Position numbers and translations under genes: made by a program | Assembly (NCBI RefSeq): GCF_000007925.1 | Contig: NC_005042.1 | Coordinates: 682,001-746,000, forward strand | Direction of reading: 5' to 3' | Source of the DNA: Prochlorococcus marinus subsp. marinus str. CCMP1375 | GTDB lineage: Bacteria; Cyanobacteriota; Cyanobacteriia; PCC-6307; Cyanobiaceae | DNA length: 64,000 bases | Shown here: one piece after another, positions 47,183-55,109 of the stretch | Position numbering within the stretch: position 1 is the first letter of the stretch | Layout: every line of letters starts with the position of its first letter | Notes under the pieces: model-generated | What the model saw: the letters and a program-made list of their open reading frames with translations, nothing else | What the model was told of the DNA's origin: nothing | Database searches by the model: none

Positions 47183-48469
47183 TCAAAGAGGTGGCAAAAT
47201 ACCTTTTGGATCATATTCTGATTTGAATTGCCTTAACTTTGGAAGCCATTCTTTAAAGGCAGCATTGATTTCTTTTTGGTGCCAGTTTAAGTGAGGGTGA
47301 AGTTGTGCTAAATGAACTCCAGGGAAATAATCTTTAAGTGAATCCCATGAATTCTCGATCCATAAAAGGCTTTTCTCTTTACTTTTAATATCATTTGCTT
47401 TCCATGAACCAGTAATCCAAGGCTTCCAGATTGCATCTTTGTGAACAAATGAGCTTAACTCTTTTGTTGAATATTTAGTAGCACCTCCTAGCTGTTGGGC
47501 ACAAATGTAAGAATTTTCATTTGGTCGTTTATTCATTATTTCTTCTATTACATTCAAAACATCTGAAGCTTTTTTATTTATTGATGGGCCAAGTAGTCCA
47601 AGAACTTCTGAATATTGTTTTTCGTAAAGTGATTGACCAATAAGCTGTGGCTTCAATCTCTTTAAATGATTAAGATTTTTTGCATTAGATATATTAAAAT
47701 CTTTTGATTTAGGTATTTGATTTAATATTTTTGTGAAACTTTCATGATTATTTTCTCCGTCAAACTCGCATACTCCATAAGCTTTTATTGTATTGCCCCA
47801 AATCCAATATAGGCTTGCTGAATTAGGCCATTTCTCGGCCATTTCTATTGTTTCAGCAAGTTGCTTAGAGGATAATGTCGACTCCCATAAACCTAATGGT
47901 TTTAATTTATAAGTTTTAAGCTTTAAATGAGTAATTATTGCAACAAATGGTGCTGCTCCACAAAGAACTTTCCATTTTAACTTTTCTTGATCACTTGAAC
48001 TTGAATTAGGCTTAGATAAAGCAAACTTATTACCATTTCCCCAGTAGCCATGTATCTCAAGAACTTGATCTATAGCTAATCCATATTTTCTGCTCAATGG
48101 ACTAATTCCTCCTGTCAAAATATATCCAAGGCCAGTAACTCCGGATATTCCTATAGGGAAAGTCCTATTAAAGTCTGACAGTTTTTCAATAAGGTTTTCC
48201 ATTCTTACGCCTGCTTCTATAACAACCTGATTGTTTGAGGTGTCTAATTTAATGGCTTGAAATCTATGACGGAAATCAAGTGTCCAATGACCTTTGGCCG
48301 CACATTGGCTTGATGTGCCTCCTCCACATATCATTAATGGTTTTGGATGTAGTAGATCATTTTTTATCATTTCTAATAGTTCTGAATTTATGTCCTTATA
48401 AATTCCAGCAATATTAAAATCCTGTGCCTGAGTATTTTGGAATATCAGATCGTTATCAATATTGTTCAC
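47183..48469 (-). CDS. FAD-linked oxidase (VAO/BBE-type)
   Basis: The 428-residue protein has the FAD_binding_4 pattern: KPLMICGGGTSSQCAAKGHWT as the FAD-binding loop, quoted in part, and GVTGLGYILTGGISPLSRKYG as the second loop. The C-terminal FKSEYDPKGILPPL matches the BBE tail of berberine-bridge/hexose-oxidase relatives. The substrate is unknown. It is divergent from cbiX and upstream of the SulP gene. Confidence 0.85.
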   Translation of the reverse strand: MNNIDNDLIFQNTQAQDFNIAGIYKDINSELLEMIKNDLLHPKPLMICGGGTSSQCAAKGHWTLDFRHRFQAIKLDTSNNQVVIEAGVRMENLIEKLSDFNRTFPIGISGVTGLGYILTGGISPLSRKYGLAIDQVLEIHGYWGNGNKFALSKPNSSSSDQEKLKWKVLCGAAPFVAIITHLKLKTYKLKPLGLWESTLSSKQLAETIEMAEKWPNSASLYWIWGNTIKAYGVCEFDGENNHESFTKILNQIPKSKDFNISNAKNLNHLKRLKPQLIGQSLYEKQYSEVLGLLGPSINKKASDVLNVIEEIMNKRPNENSYICAQQLGGATKYSTKELSSFVHKDAIWKPWITGSWKANDIKSKEKSLLWIENSWDSLKDYFPGVHLAQLHPHLNWHQKEINAAFKEWLPKLRQFKSEYDPKGILPPL

Positions 48470-48555
48470 GATTGTTGTTATATGAGATTAATTAGCTTTT
48501 CTATTAGATTTTGTGCCCCTTATCACGATATGGTTTTTAAAAGCGCCATAAAGTT

Positions 48556-49605
48556 TTGATTTCAGGGCTTTTTGATAAATTAGATTCCAACATAGGAATA
48601 CTTATTATTGGCCATGGGAGCAGAAACTCGCATGCAACAGATGAATTTGCAACATTAGCTGAGCGTATAAAAGCTTCATTATCCAATATTCCTGTTGAAT
48701 ACGGTTACTTAGAGTTTTCTTGCCCAACAATTGCAAATGCTTTAGATACTCTTAGAGGAAATTCAGTTAAAAAGGTTATTGCCTTACCTGCAATGTTATT
48801 TGCTGCAGGTCATGCTAAGAATGATATCCCGGCTGTATTAAATGATTATTCTCTGAAAACTGGATTGGAAATAATTTATGGCAGAGAACTTGGTATAGAT
48901 AACTCTATGGTATGTGCTGCTGGAGAAAGAATAAAAGAATCAATTAATTCTAAATCTGAATTTCCTTTGAATAAAACATTATTAGTTGTTGTAGGAAGAG
49001 GTTCTTCAGACCCTGATGCTAATTCTAACGTTTCTAAGTTAACAAGAATGCTTGTAGAATCCTTTGGATTTGCCTGGGGTGAAACTGTTTATTCGGGTGT
49101 TACCTTCCCTCTTGTTGAGCCTGGGTTGAGGAAATTGGTTAAATTAGGATTCAGTAGAATAGTTGTTTTCCCTTATTTTTTATTCTCGGGAGTGCTAGTT
49201 AGCAGAATACGCAAATATGTTCAGTTAGTTGCTCTTGATAACCCTGATATTGAATTTATAAATGCTGGTTATTTGGGGAATCATTCAAAAGTAAGAGAGA
49301 CATTTATATCAAGGATTAGTGAGGCTTTTACTGGAGAGAACACAATGAATTGCTCACTATGTAAATACAGATCAAATTTGTTGGGCTTTGAGAGTGAGGT
49401 TGGATTACCGCAAGTTAGCCATCACAACCATGTAGAAGGATTAATGCAATCATGCAATTTGTGCGAAATTGAATGTACTGGAGAATGTGACTCTCAAGAA
49501 AAAACCTCTTTAAATGAGCATGAGCATGAGCATGAGCATCCAATCTATCCTCACTCTCAGCATCCTTTTGGCCCAGTCACGCTTCGCAATTCAAAAAGAA
49601 CTTAA
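48556..49605 (+). CDS. Sirohydrochlorin chelatase, CbiX/SirB type
   Basis: Metal chelatase of the siroheme/cobalamin branch, 349 residues. The N-terminal GHGSRNSHATDEFATLAERI and GYLEFSCPTIANAL form the first half; a second chelatase repeat starts at VVVGRGSSDPDANSN, so this is the long two-domain form. The C-terminus carries clustered Cys (CSLCKYRSN, CNLCEIECTGEC) and a His-rich EHEHEHEH tail, as in CbiX-long proteins that hold metal or an Fe-S cluster. The start is TTG. Cobalt or iron cannot be chosen by sequence alone. Confidence 0.88.
   Translation: MISGLFDKLDSNIGILIIGHGSRNSHATDEFATLAERIKASLSNIPVEYGYLEFSCPTIANALDTLRGNSVKKVIALPAMLFAAGHAKNDIPAVLNDYSLKTGLEIIYGRELGIDNSMVCAAGERIKESINSKSEFPLNKTLLVVVGRGSSDPDANSNVSKLTRMLVESFGFAWGETVYSGVTFPLVEPGLRKLVKLGFSRIVVFPYFLFSGVLVSRIRKYVQLVALDNPDIEFINAGYLGNHSKVRETFISRISEAFTGENTMNCSLCKYRSNLLGFESEVGLPQVSHHNHVEGLMQSCNLCEIECTGECDSQEKTSLNEHEHEHEHPIYPHSQHPFGPVTLRNSKRT
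49516..49539 (+). repeat. Four tandem GAGCAT units in cbiX
   Basis: Four perfect GAGCAT hexamers in frame encode the Glu-His repeat of the chelatase tail. Such short in-frame repeats can change copy number by slippage without shifting the frame. Confidence 0.9.
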
Positions 49606-49997
49606 ATCTAAAATAAATAGCTAATAATCCCTGGCTCAACTGTCTCTTTCTTACGGTAGACTCATTAGACTTGAGAACCATAAGCAAGACTTATCAATAA
49701 GCCTTTTTTGTTTTCCCCAAGGTCTTCCACAGATTAAAGGATAGTTTTCCACCTATATTTCCTCCGATTGGTATAAATACTTACTTTTGTGGTTTTCTCT
49801 GAGAAAAAGAAATTATATTTTATAGATCATGCGAGCTTCGCGAACCTTTTGTTTTTTAATTGTATTTGCGCTATTAGACTGCAGCAGAATGAGTCTTAGC
49901 TTGTCTCGCTAATAGGTATCAAATTTTCTTTTGCTTTGACGATTAAGTGAAATTTGTGGATATTGGTCATTGAAAACAACACGCCTTTAATTAAATA
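49606..49997. other. Intergenic region with DnaA-box-like motifs
   Basis: This 392-base gap holds the possible terminator at 49686-49710 and four nine-base matches, each one base off the DnaA box: TTTTCCCCA (49711), TCTTCCACA (49723), TTTTCCACC (49745) and, reversed, TGTGGATAT (49955). A 27-codon frame from about 49829 is not called as a gene. The remainder shows no recognisable structure. Confidence 0.4.
49686..49710 (+). terminator. Possible terminator downstream of cbiX
   Basis: AAGACTTA and TAAGCCTT pair around a TCAA loop with one mismatch, and a run of T follows. It lies about 80 bases after the cbiX stop. The stem is short, so confidence is moderate. Confidence 0.5.
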
Positions 49998-50255
49998 ATG
50001 GACATTGCTCAATTTTCAATAAATGAACTAACTACAGAGAATGTTGCTTGCGAAACATCCTCTGTAAGCCTTGAGGCAGAAATACCTGAAGCTCTTTATA
50101 AAGGAATGAAAGACTTTATAGGGGCAAACCCAAATTGGGATCAATATCGTTTAATGAGCTCAGCATTGGCTAATTTTCTTTTTCAAAATGGATGTGATGA
50201 TAGGGCTGTGACAGAAAGATATTTAAATGATTTGTTTGCTATGACTGATTCTTGA
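49998..50255 (+). CDS. DUF2811 family protein
   Basis: The 85-residue protein matches the DUF2811 pattern SLEAEIPEALYKGMKDFIGANPNWDQYRLMSSALANFLFQNG, quoted in part as IPEALYKGMKDF and NPNWDQYRLMSSAL. It is small, acidic and cytosolic, found across cyanobacteria, with no assigned role. The preceding 392-base gap contains DnaA-box-like motifs. Its 3' end overlaps the convergent GMC oxidoreductase gene by 17 bases. Confidence 0.8.
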   Translation: MDIAQFSINELTTENVACETSSVSLEAEIPEALYKGMKDFIGANPNWDQYRLMSSALANFLFQNGCDDRAVTERYLNDLFAMTDS

Positions 50256-51879
50256 TTGATTCAATACATGCTCGTCTAGTTATTGCCATCATCGTAAGAG
50301 TAGGGCTCTGCCAAGAAGAAGTTGGCCAGCAAGAACCATCTACTACAAGAATATTTTTGCATTGCCATAGCCTATTCCATTTATCTAGAACACTATTTTC
50401 CTGCCTTGTTCCCATAGGTGCTCCGCCCACTTCGTGGACGTAATAACCTGGTGGTGGAGGCGAATCTTGAAGAGCTAGGGCTTTTTGGGAAATTTCTTTT
50501 AAAAATGGAATCCTTATAAGATCATGAATGGGTTCTACTTCACCACCGCTTGCTTTTATACAATTTTCTATTGAAATATTCATATGATTAACCATTCTTA
50601 GTTCATTATCTTTCCACCTAAAGTCAATATTAGGTATAGGTATTTCCCACTTGTCTAATTGCTTAGAGAGACTCACTTTGTTTTCTTCATAAGGTAAAAC
50701 TTCACCATGACCTATTAGAAATCCTGTTTTTGTTTTAGTTTTTGTTTTAATAAAATCTGGAGGCTCGAAACGGTCAATGCCCCCCCAAATTCCATAGCCA
50801 CGGAGAAAATCAACTTTAATATTGGTATCTAGATTTTTTCCAAATGGTATAAAGAAACTACCTGCTCCAGTTAATTTATGAAGCTTTGTTTTTTCTTGCT
50901 CTTGATCATTTTTTATTGAGAAAAAACGGCATGTTGATATATGGTCCATTAAATAAGAACCTAATTTACCTGAAGGGTCAATTAGTCCCTTACTCCTTAT
51001 ATTTTCAGATGAGTTCAGCAATATTTTAAGACTTTGAATAGTTGAAGCACATAATATTATTAATTTACAATCAAGTTTTTCTCTTTCCTTGGTTTGTATA
51101 TTTATAACATGTAAACCATTTGCTAACTTTTGTGAGCTATCCAATGAAATATATTCAACAATATGATTTGTTAGAAGCTCAACTTTACCTGTTTTAATGG
51201 CTTGTTTAAGTGTACTACCAACACTGCTATATCTAGGCCATAGACCATCTTTAATTATATCATGACCTCCAAAACCTCTCGAATGAATCATTGGATAGTT
51301 CAATGACTTAGTTAGATTATTTTTAAAAATCTGCTCAGAGGCTGTAAAAGGTAAGCTCTTTAAATAATGACCATCCGGTAATTGCTCCAGTCCATCTCTA
51401 TTGCCGTGTACTTTTAATAATTTCTCTAAGTATGAGTAATGCTTTTCAAGATCCATATAATTTATTGGCCATTCTGGGCCAAAATTATCTATTTTTGCTG
51501 AACAAAAATCAGATTCTGAAAGCCTTAAAGTAATTCCTCCCCAAGTTAAACTTCTTCCTCCAACCTGTCGTCCTTGAGTCCATATAAATTCATTGTTTTT
51601 AGGTGTTATGTATTGATTATCCTTTTCATTAATATATAAGGAAGGATTGTTTTTCCAATATCCTGGATGTTGAGCTTGTACCTTCACTTCTCCACATATT
51701 ATTCTATTTATCCTTTTAAAAGTATTTTGAGGCTCTGAACCTAATGCTTCCTTTGATGTTAATTCTGGTCCTGCCTCAATAACTAGAACACGCAAGCCTA
51801 TTTGTGCAAGAGTAAGAGCGGCGACCCCACCCGTTGCGCCAGAGCCAATTACAACTGCTTCAAATGGATGTCTGAGCAC
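50239..51879 (-). CDS. GMC-type FAD oxidoreductase
   Basis: Flavoprotein of 546 residues from the glucose-methanol-choline oxidoreductase group. The N-terminal AVVIGSGATGGVAALTLAQIGLRVLVIEAGP is the FAD-binding fold, quoted in part as VVIGSGATGGVAALTLAQIG. The substrate-domain regions include WGGITLRL near residue 115 and the C-terminal SPTLTMMAITRRACESI-type helix, here SPTLTMMAITRRACIES. The alcohol substrate is unknown. It converges on the DUF2811 gene with a 17-base overlap. Confidence 0.88.
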   Translation of the reverse strand: MLRHPFEAVVIGSGATGGVAALTLAQIGLRVLVIEAGPELTSKEALGSEPQNTFKRINRIICGEVKVQAQHPGYWKNNPSLYINEKDNQYITPKNNEFIWTQGRQVGGRSLTWGGITLRLSESDFCSAKIDNFGPEWPINYMDLEKHYSYLEKLLKVHGNRDGLEQLPDGHYLKSLPFTASEQIFKNNLTKSLNYPMIHSRGFGGHDIIKDGLWPRYSSVGSTLKQAIKTGKVELLTNHIVEYISLDSSQKLANGLHVINIQTKEREKLDCKLIILCASTIQSLKILLNSSENIRSKGLIDPSGKLGSYLMDHISTCRFFSIKNDQEQEKTKLHKLTGAGSFFIPFGKNLDTNIKVDFLRGYGIWGGIDRFEPPDFIKTKTKTKTGFLIGHGEVLPYEENKVSLSKQLDKWEIPIPNIDFRWKDNELRMVNHMNISIENCIKASGGEVEPIHDLIRIPFLKEISQKALALQDSPPPPGYYVHEVGGAPMGTRQENSVLDKWNRLWQCKNILVVDGSCWPTSSWQSPTLTMMAITRRACIESIKNQS

Positions 51880-51948
51880 TTTTTGTAGTCCTTGTTGATT
51901 TTGTCTTAAGCAGTTAAGAGATACATAGCAGTCTAAAAATGAAGCTTT

Positions 51949-52251
51949 TTAGCTTCTTGCTACCCATGAAGGTGCTCCAGAGAACCAGCTTCCAAGTTCA
52001 TCTGGATCTGGTTTTTGCATTGAAATTGGTTCTGAGGTACCTAAGTCAAGGTTGTGTAGTAACTCATCTACTGCATCTGGATTTTTCTTGCCAAATTGAA
52101 TTCGCGTTGCTTTTGTAAGCCAAGAGTTTACTTTCTGATCTTGGTCAGCAGCTTTTTGAATATATAGTCTTTCGTTAAAGCTTACTTGTTCCCCTTTAGA
52201 TACTCTTGTGAGTATCTCTTTAATATGCTCTATGGTTATCGAGGAGAACAT
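51949..52251 (-). CDS. Small hypothetical protein of the picocyanobacterial type
   Basis: The function is not recognised. The 100-residue product is helical in its first half (ITIEHIKEILTRVSKGEQVSFNERLYIQK) and ends in a Trp/Ser/Gly-rich tail with LGSWFSGAPSWVARS. No motif, signal peptide or membrane helix is seen. It is on the same strand as the GMC gene, 69 bases upstream of its start, and may be co-transcribed with it. Confidence 0.6.
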   Translation of the reverse strand: MFSSITIEHIKEILTRVSKGEQVSFNERLYIQKAADQDQKVNSWLTKATRIQFGKKNPDAVDELLHNLDLGTSEPISMQKPDPDELGSWFSGAPSWVARS

Positions 52252-52363
52252 AACGAGAACTTAACTAATTACTTTCTAGCTAAATTTTCTCCGATGTTGT
52301 CGAACACTTTACAAACATTTTATTAAATTTTATAAGATAGATAAATGACCACTTAAATCTAAT

Positions 52364-52381
52364 CCTAAAATAGCTTTTAGG
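52364..52381. repeat. Perfect inverted repeat upstream of the pentapeptide gene
   Basis: CCTAAAATAGCTTTTAGG is a perfect 7-base stem with a 4-base loop, 35 bases before the start of the pentapeptide protein. No T-run follows it, so it is more likely an operator or RNA structure than a terminator. Confidence 0.5.
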
Positions 52382-52415
52382 CGTAGTTATTTTCTGAGCT
52401 TAATGCATTAATTCT

Positions 52416-52892
52416 ATGATTTCTAGACTCCTATCATTATGGATCATTTTCTTGATTTTATTTGCCCCTACACAATCTAGCTTTGCTTCTATTGATTACG
52501 GTAAGCAAACATTAGTTGGAGAAGATTTCTCTAAATTAGACTTAAAAGGTGCTACTTTCTATTTAACAAATCTCCAAGATGCAGATCTTTCTGGTAGTGA
52601 TTTGGAAGGAGCCAGTTTATTTGGAGCCAAATTGCTAAATTCTAATTTGTCAAATGCCAACCTTCATAATGCAACTCTGGATTCTGCGGTCTTTGAAGGA
52701 ACTAATTTAGAAAATGCAGTTTTAGAAGATGCATTTGTATTTAATGCAAGATTTAGCGATGTTAATATTCAAGGAAGTGATTTTACTAATGTAATTCTTA
52801 GAAATCAAGATTTATCTTATTTATGCTCAATAGCAAATGGTACAAACCCTGTAACCAAGAGAAAAACAAAAGATACCCTACAATGTAATTAG
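52416..52892 (+). CDS. Exported pentapeptide-repeat protein
   Basis: The 158-residue product has a signal peptide (about residues 1-24, ending near ASFA) and then a run of pentapeptide repeats (A(D/N)LxX) from about residue 37 to 130, for example LDLKGATFYLTNLQDADLSG, quoted as GATFYLTNLQDADLSG. The repeats should form a right-handed beta-helix. Such secreted proteins occur in the thylakoid lumen or periplasm; the role is unknown. Two Cys near the C-terminus (CSIANGTNPVTKRKTKDTLQC) could form a disulfide. Confidence 0.8.
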   Translation: MISRLLSLWIIFLILFAPTQSSFASIDYGKQTLVGEDFSKLDLKGATFYLTNLQDADLSGSDLEGASLFGAKLLNSNLSNANLHNATLDSAVFEGTNLENAVLEDAFVFNARFSDVNIQGSDFTNVILRNQDLSYLCSIANGTNPVTKRKTKDTLQCN

Positions 52893-52896
52893 TATT

Positions 52897-53262
52897 TTAA
52901 AATTTCTTCTTTATATTAAGTCTTATAGAATCATCTAGGAAACCAAGCATATTTAATTGTTTTTTTATCCTTGAAATAGTAAGATCTTCTAAGAAATTAT
53001 TATTTATAATTTCTTTTAAAGTTATCTTAATAAGATTAAGTTCTCTTTTGGAACCTAATTTTCCACCTATTGATTTGTATCCTTCTCTTTTATAGTAATT
53101 AAGGCATTCTTTGTTATTTGCAACCTTTATTGCACTGTCTGAGTCCCTAAATAATATATAAATATAATCCTTTGGAGTATCTTCGATCTTTATTCTCTTT
53201 GAAATAAATTCTTTCTTGAGAGATATAGTATAAAATTTTTTATTTAATGATTTATATTTCAT
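52897..53262 (-). CDS. Basic hypothetical protein in RHH operon
   Basis: The function is not recognised. The 121-residue product is Lys/Ile/Asn-rich and basic with a beta-rich-looking N-terminus (KFYTISLKKEFISKRIKIE, DYIYILFRDSDSA) and helical C-terminus. No enzyme motif is seen. It begins only 2 bases after the stop of the ribbon-helix-helix gene, so the two must share one mRNA. Whether it is a toxin, a second DNA-binding partner or something else is open. Confidence 0.6.
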   Translation of the reverse strand: MKYKSLNKKFYTISLKKEFISKRIKIEDTPKDYIYILFRDSDSAIKVANNKECLNYYKREGYKSIGGKLGSKRELNLIKITLKEIINNNFLEDLTISRIKKQLNMLGFLDDSIRLNIKKKF

Positions 53263-53264
53263 AA

Positions 53265-53774
53265 TTAACTAGAAGATGATTTTACGGTTAATCCTTCATA
53301 TTCCTCCCAAATATTATTAACTTCAGCAAGAGCTATTCTTTTTTTGCAAGCAACATCGTATCTCTCTAAAGCAGCTGAAGGTATCGACCCCTTGCTTTTC
53401 ATTGTTCTTAGACCAATTTCTAGACATTGCAATGCCACGCTTGAAAGATCTCTGCCTTCAGCAGCAGCCCATGCTTTCATTAAGTAATTAAGACTAGAAG
53501 GAACTGATACTTGGAGTTTTGCAGAGTTTGTTGTGTTAAGAGTTAAATCATCGAGACTATTTTCTTTTTCTAAGATGTGACTTTTTATTGATTTCTTAAG
53601 AAGCCTTAGTTTCTCATCAAGCTCAGTGAAAGAATCTTTTTTAGCGATTTTTTGAATTTCATATATATCTTCTTCGCTTTTATTGATTGATTCAATTGCC
53701 CATGATGCTGCCTCCTCAGTTAAAGAAGTCTTCCTGAGCCACGCGTCCCTAATTTCGTTCCAAGTCTTTTCCAT
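53265..53774 (-). CDS. Ribbon-helix-helix-like protein, first gene of two-gene operon
   Basis: The 169-residue product has a helical N-terminal domain (1-80) and then a possible ribbon-helix-helix domain: strand AKLQVSVP (about 85-92), helix SSLNYLMKAWAAAEGRD (93-109) and second helix LSSVALQCLEIGLRTMK (110-126). This pattern is that of CopG/MetJ-type DNA-binding proteins, but the family is not identified. Three short palindromes lie across its likely promoter (53804-53843). The second gene starts 2 bases after it. Autoregulation is inferred. Confidence 0.65.
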   Translation of the reverse strand: MEKTWNEIRDAWLRKTSLTEEAASWAIESINKSEEDIYEIQKIAKKDSFTELDEKLRLLKKSIKSHILEKENSLDDLTLNTTNSAKLQVSVPSSLNYLMKAWAAAEGRDLSSVALQCLEIGLRTMKSKGSIPSAALERYDVACKKRIALAEVNNIWEEYEGLTVKSSSS

Positions 53775-53794
53775 GCTTTGACTATGTTGCCTTT

Positions 53795-53800
53795 ATTATA
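53795..53800 (-). promoter_or_regulatory. Likely -10 element of the RHH operon
   Basis: TATAAT read on the minus strand, about 20 bases before the start codon at 53774. The -35 region, 17 bases further upstream, falls on the middle palindrome at 53818-53827. Confidence 0.45.
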
Positions 53801-53803
53801 ATA

Positions 53804-53843
53804 TATCTAGATAGCATGTCTATAGACCCTGAATAGAGTCTAT
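53804..53843. promoter_or_regulatory. Three-palindrome operator-like array
   Basis: TATCTAGATA (53804-53813), GTCTATAGAC (53818-53827) and ATAGAGTCTAT (53833-53843) are each perfect short palindromes sharing the TCTA core. Their centres are about 14 and 15 bases apart. They lie 30-69 bases upstream of the RHH gene start, over the probable -35 region, which suits a repressor bound in tandem. Confidence 0.55.
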
Positions 53844-54097
53844 GTGGATATATTACTGATAAGTCTCTTTGGTTTTATGCTTGGCAAGCGTTTTCAAAGT
53901 GAATTTATTTACTCGAAATTTCCTAACTCATAAAGAAACAGGACTACTTTCCTTTTTCAAAGGATCCCTCTAGCTAATGGTGTTAGTGCATTGAGGTGTA
54001 TTGGTATTACTAATGACTATTTGAATTTTTGCCTTTTTATTTAATTAGTAATGAATGTAAAATATTTTCAAATGTTCGAGGTCACCCTCCTATAGAA
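53844..54097. other. Intergenic region between RHH operon and tRNA-Ser
   Basis: About 250 bases with AT-rich sequence. I see no open frame with a ribosome binding site, no hairpin terminator and no RNA motif that I can name. Together with the promoter region it makes a gap of 323 bases without a gene. Confidence 0.4.
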
Positions 54098-54184
54098 CGG
54101 AGAGTGGGGGATTCGAACCCCCGAAGGACTTGCACCCTTGCTAGTTTTCAAGACTAGAGCCATAAACCACTCGACCAACTCTCC
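54098..54184 (-). tRNA. tRNA-Ser (UGA)
   Basis: Minus-strand cloverleaf of 87 bases. The acceptor stem GGAGAGT pairs with ACTCTCC, the anticodon loop CTTGAAA gives anticodon UGA, a long variable arm is typical of tRNA-Ser, and the T-loop is GGTTCGAATCC. The discriminator base is G. No CCA is encoded. Confidence 0.96.
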
Positions 54185-54370
54185 ACTTTCGATTATACAT
54201 TTCATAAAATCAAAGAATTCAATTTTTAGCCCATTTTACTTTCCTTTTATAGAGTGCGAATTACTTTTATACTGACGAACTGATAAGAATTTCTCTGAGT
54301 AACAAGCTAAATCCTTTGAGGCAATTCGATCTTAATTTATGGCATAATCATTGCGTATATAAGATTTTTC

Positions 54371-54565
54371 ATGGCCAGCTCAAAGAGTAATCAATCCCGT
54401 TTCCTAGGTGATTTGCCTATGCAGGGTGAAATATCTGAAAAGGAGAAAGTTCGTTATATTTCTCATTTAATGTTTTTCATAGGCTGTGCCCTCTTTTCTT
54501 TTGGTATTTGGGCTCTAACAGGATTTACAGCATCTAGTGGTTCTACAGGTCCATTCCCTTTCTAA
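54371..54565 (+). CDS. Small single-span membrane protein
   Basis: The function is not recognised. The 64-residue product has a hydrophilic N-terminus with EISEKEKVRYISH and one membrane helix (about 32-51, LMFFIGCALFSFGIWALTGF), ending in SSGSTGPFPF. It resembles the small subunits or assembly factors of thylakoid complexes in size, but the high-light-inducible ExxNGR motif is absent. It is transcribed alone. Confidence 0.6.
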   Translation: MASSKSNQSRFLGDLPMQGEISEKEKVRYISHLMFFIGCALFSFGIWALTGFTASSGSTGPFPF

Positions 54566-54617
54566 GAGTTAGTTAGTTACAACTGATTTGAAAATATTAA
54601 TTTAATTGTTTCTAAAA

Positions 54618-54884
54618 CTATATATCTCGATCAAGGCTATTTAGCTTTTCATCTCTGCTTTTTAGTAAGGTTTCAAACCATTTTGAAGCTGTGCACCTAG
54701 AAATAGATCTATTCCTAAGTAGATCACATATAACTGTGTAAAGAGGACCTACATTAACTGTGTTATCAAACCACTTCTCAAATGCCAATATTTCGGAGGG
54801 AGTATTACATGCACGCAACTGATCAATAATTGCATCATGAGTACTTTTACTTAAGATTTCGGTTTGTTTGTGTGCGATAGTCAT
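54618..54884 (-). CDS. Small hypothetical protein near nrdJ
   Basis: The function is not recognised. The 88-residue product is helical and cytosolic in appearance, with HDAIIDQLRACNTPSEILAFEKWFD and VCDLLRNRSISRCTASKWFETLL, quoted in part. It is on the same strand as nrdJ but 225 bases downstream of it, so it may be separate. No motif supports a role. Confidence 0.55.
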   Translation of the reverse strand: MTIAHKQTEILSKSTHDAIIDQLRACNTPSEILAFEKWFDNTVNVGPLYTVICDLLRNRSISRCTASKWFETLLKSRDEKLNSLDRDI

Positions 54885-55109
54885 TTGAAATTTTCTTAAA
54901 TCATTTATTCCCCTTCTATACCATTAGCTCTTTATGGGCCTTCTTGCATCATTTTTTTCTTTTTATAAATAACTCATATTATTTTTAATATGCCTTAAGC
55001 AACTAGAAAAATAATGCTATGGAAAATATAAGATTTATTTATCTACTCTAAATATAGTCAGGAGAAGCCTTGTTAATGAGGCCCTTCACTTATTAATCCA
55101 ATAGGAGAA

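Noticed and set aside
49829-49912. A 27-codon frame beginning ATGCGAGCTTCGCG
   Set aside because: No clear ribosome binding site and an Arg/Ser-rich product without a helix pattern; not enough to call a gene.
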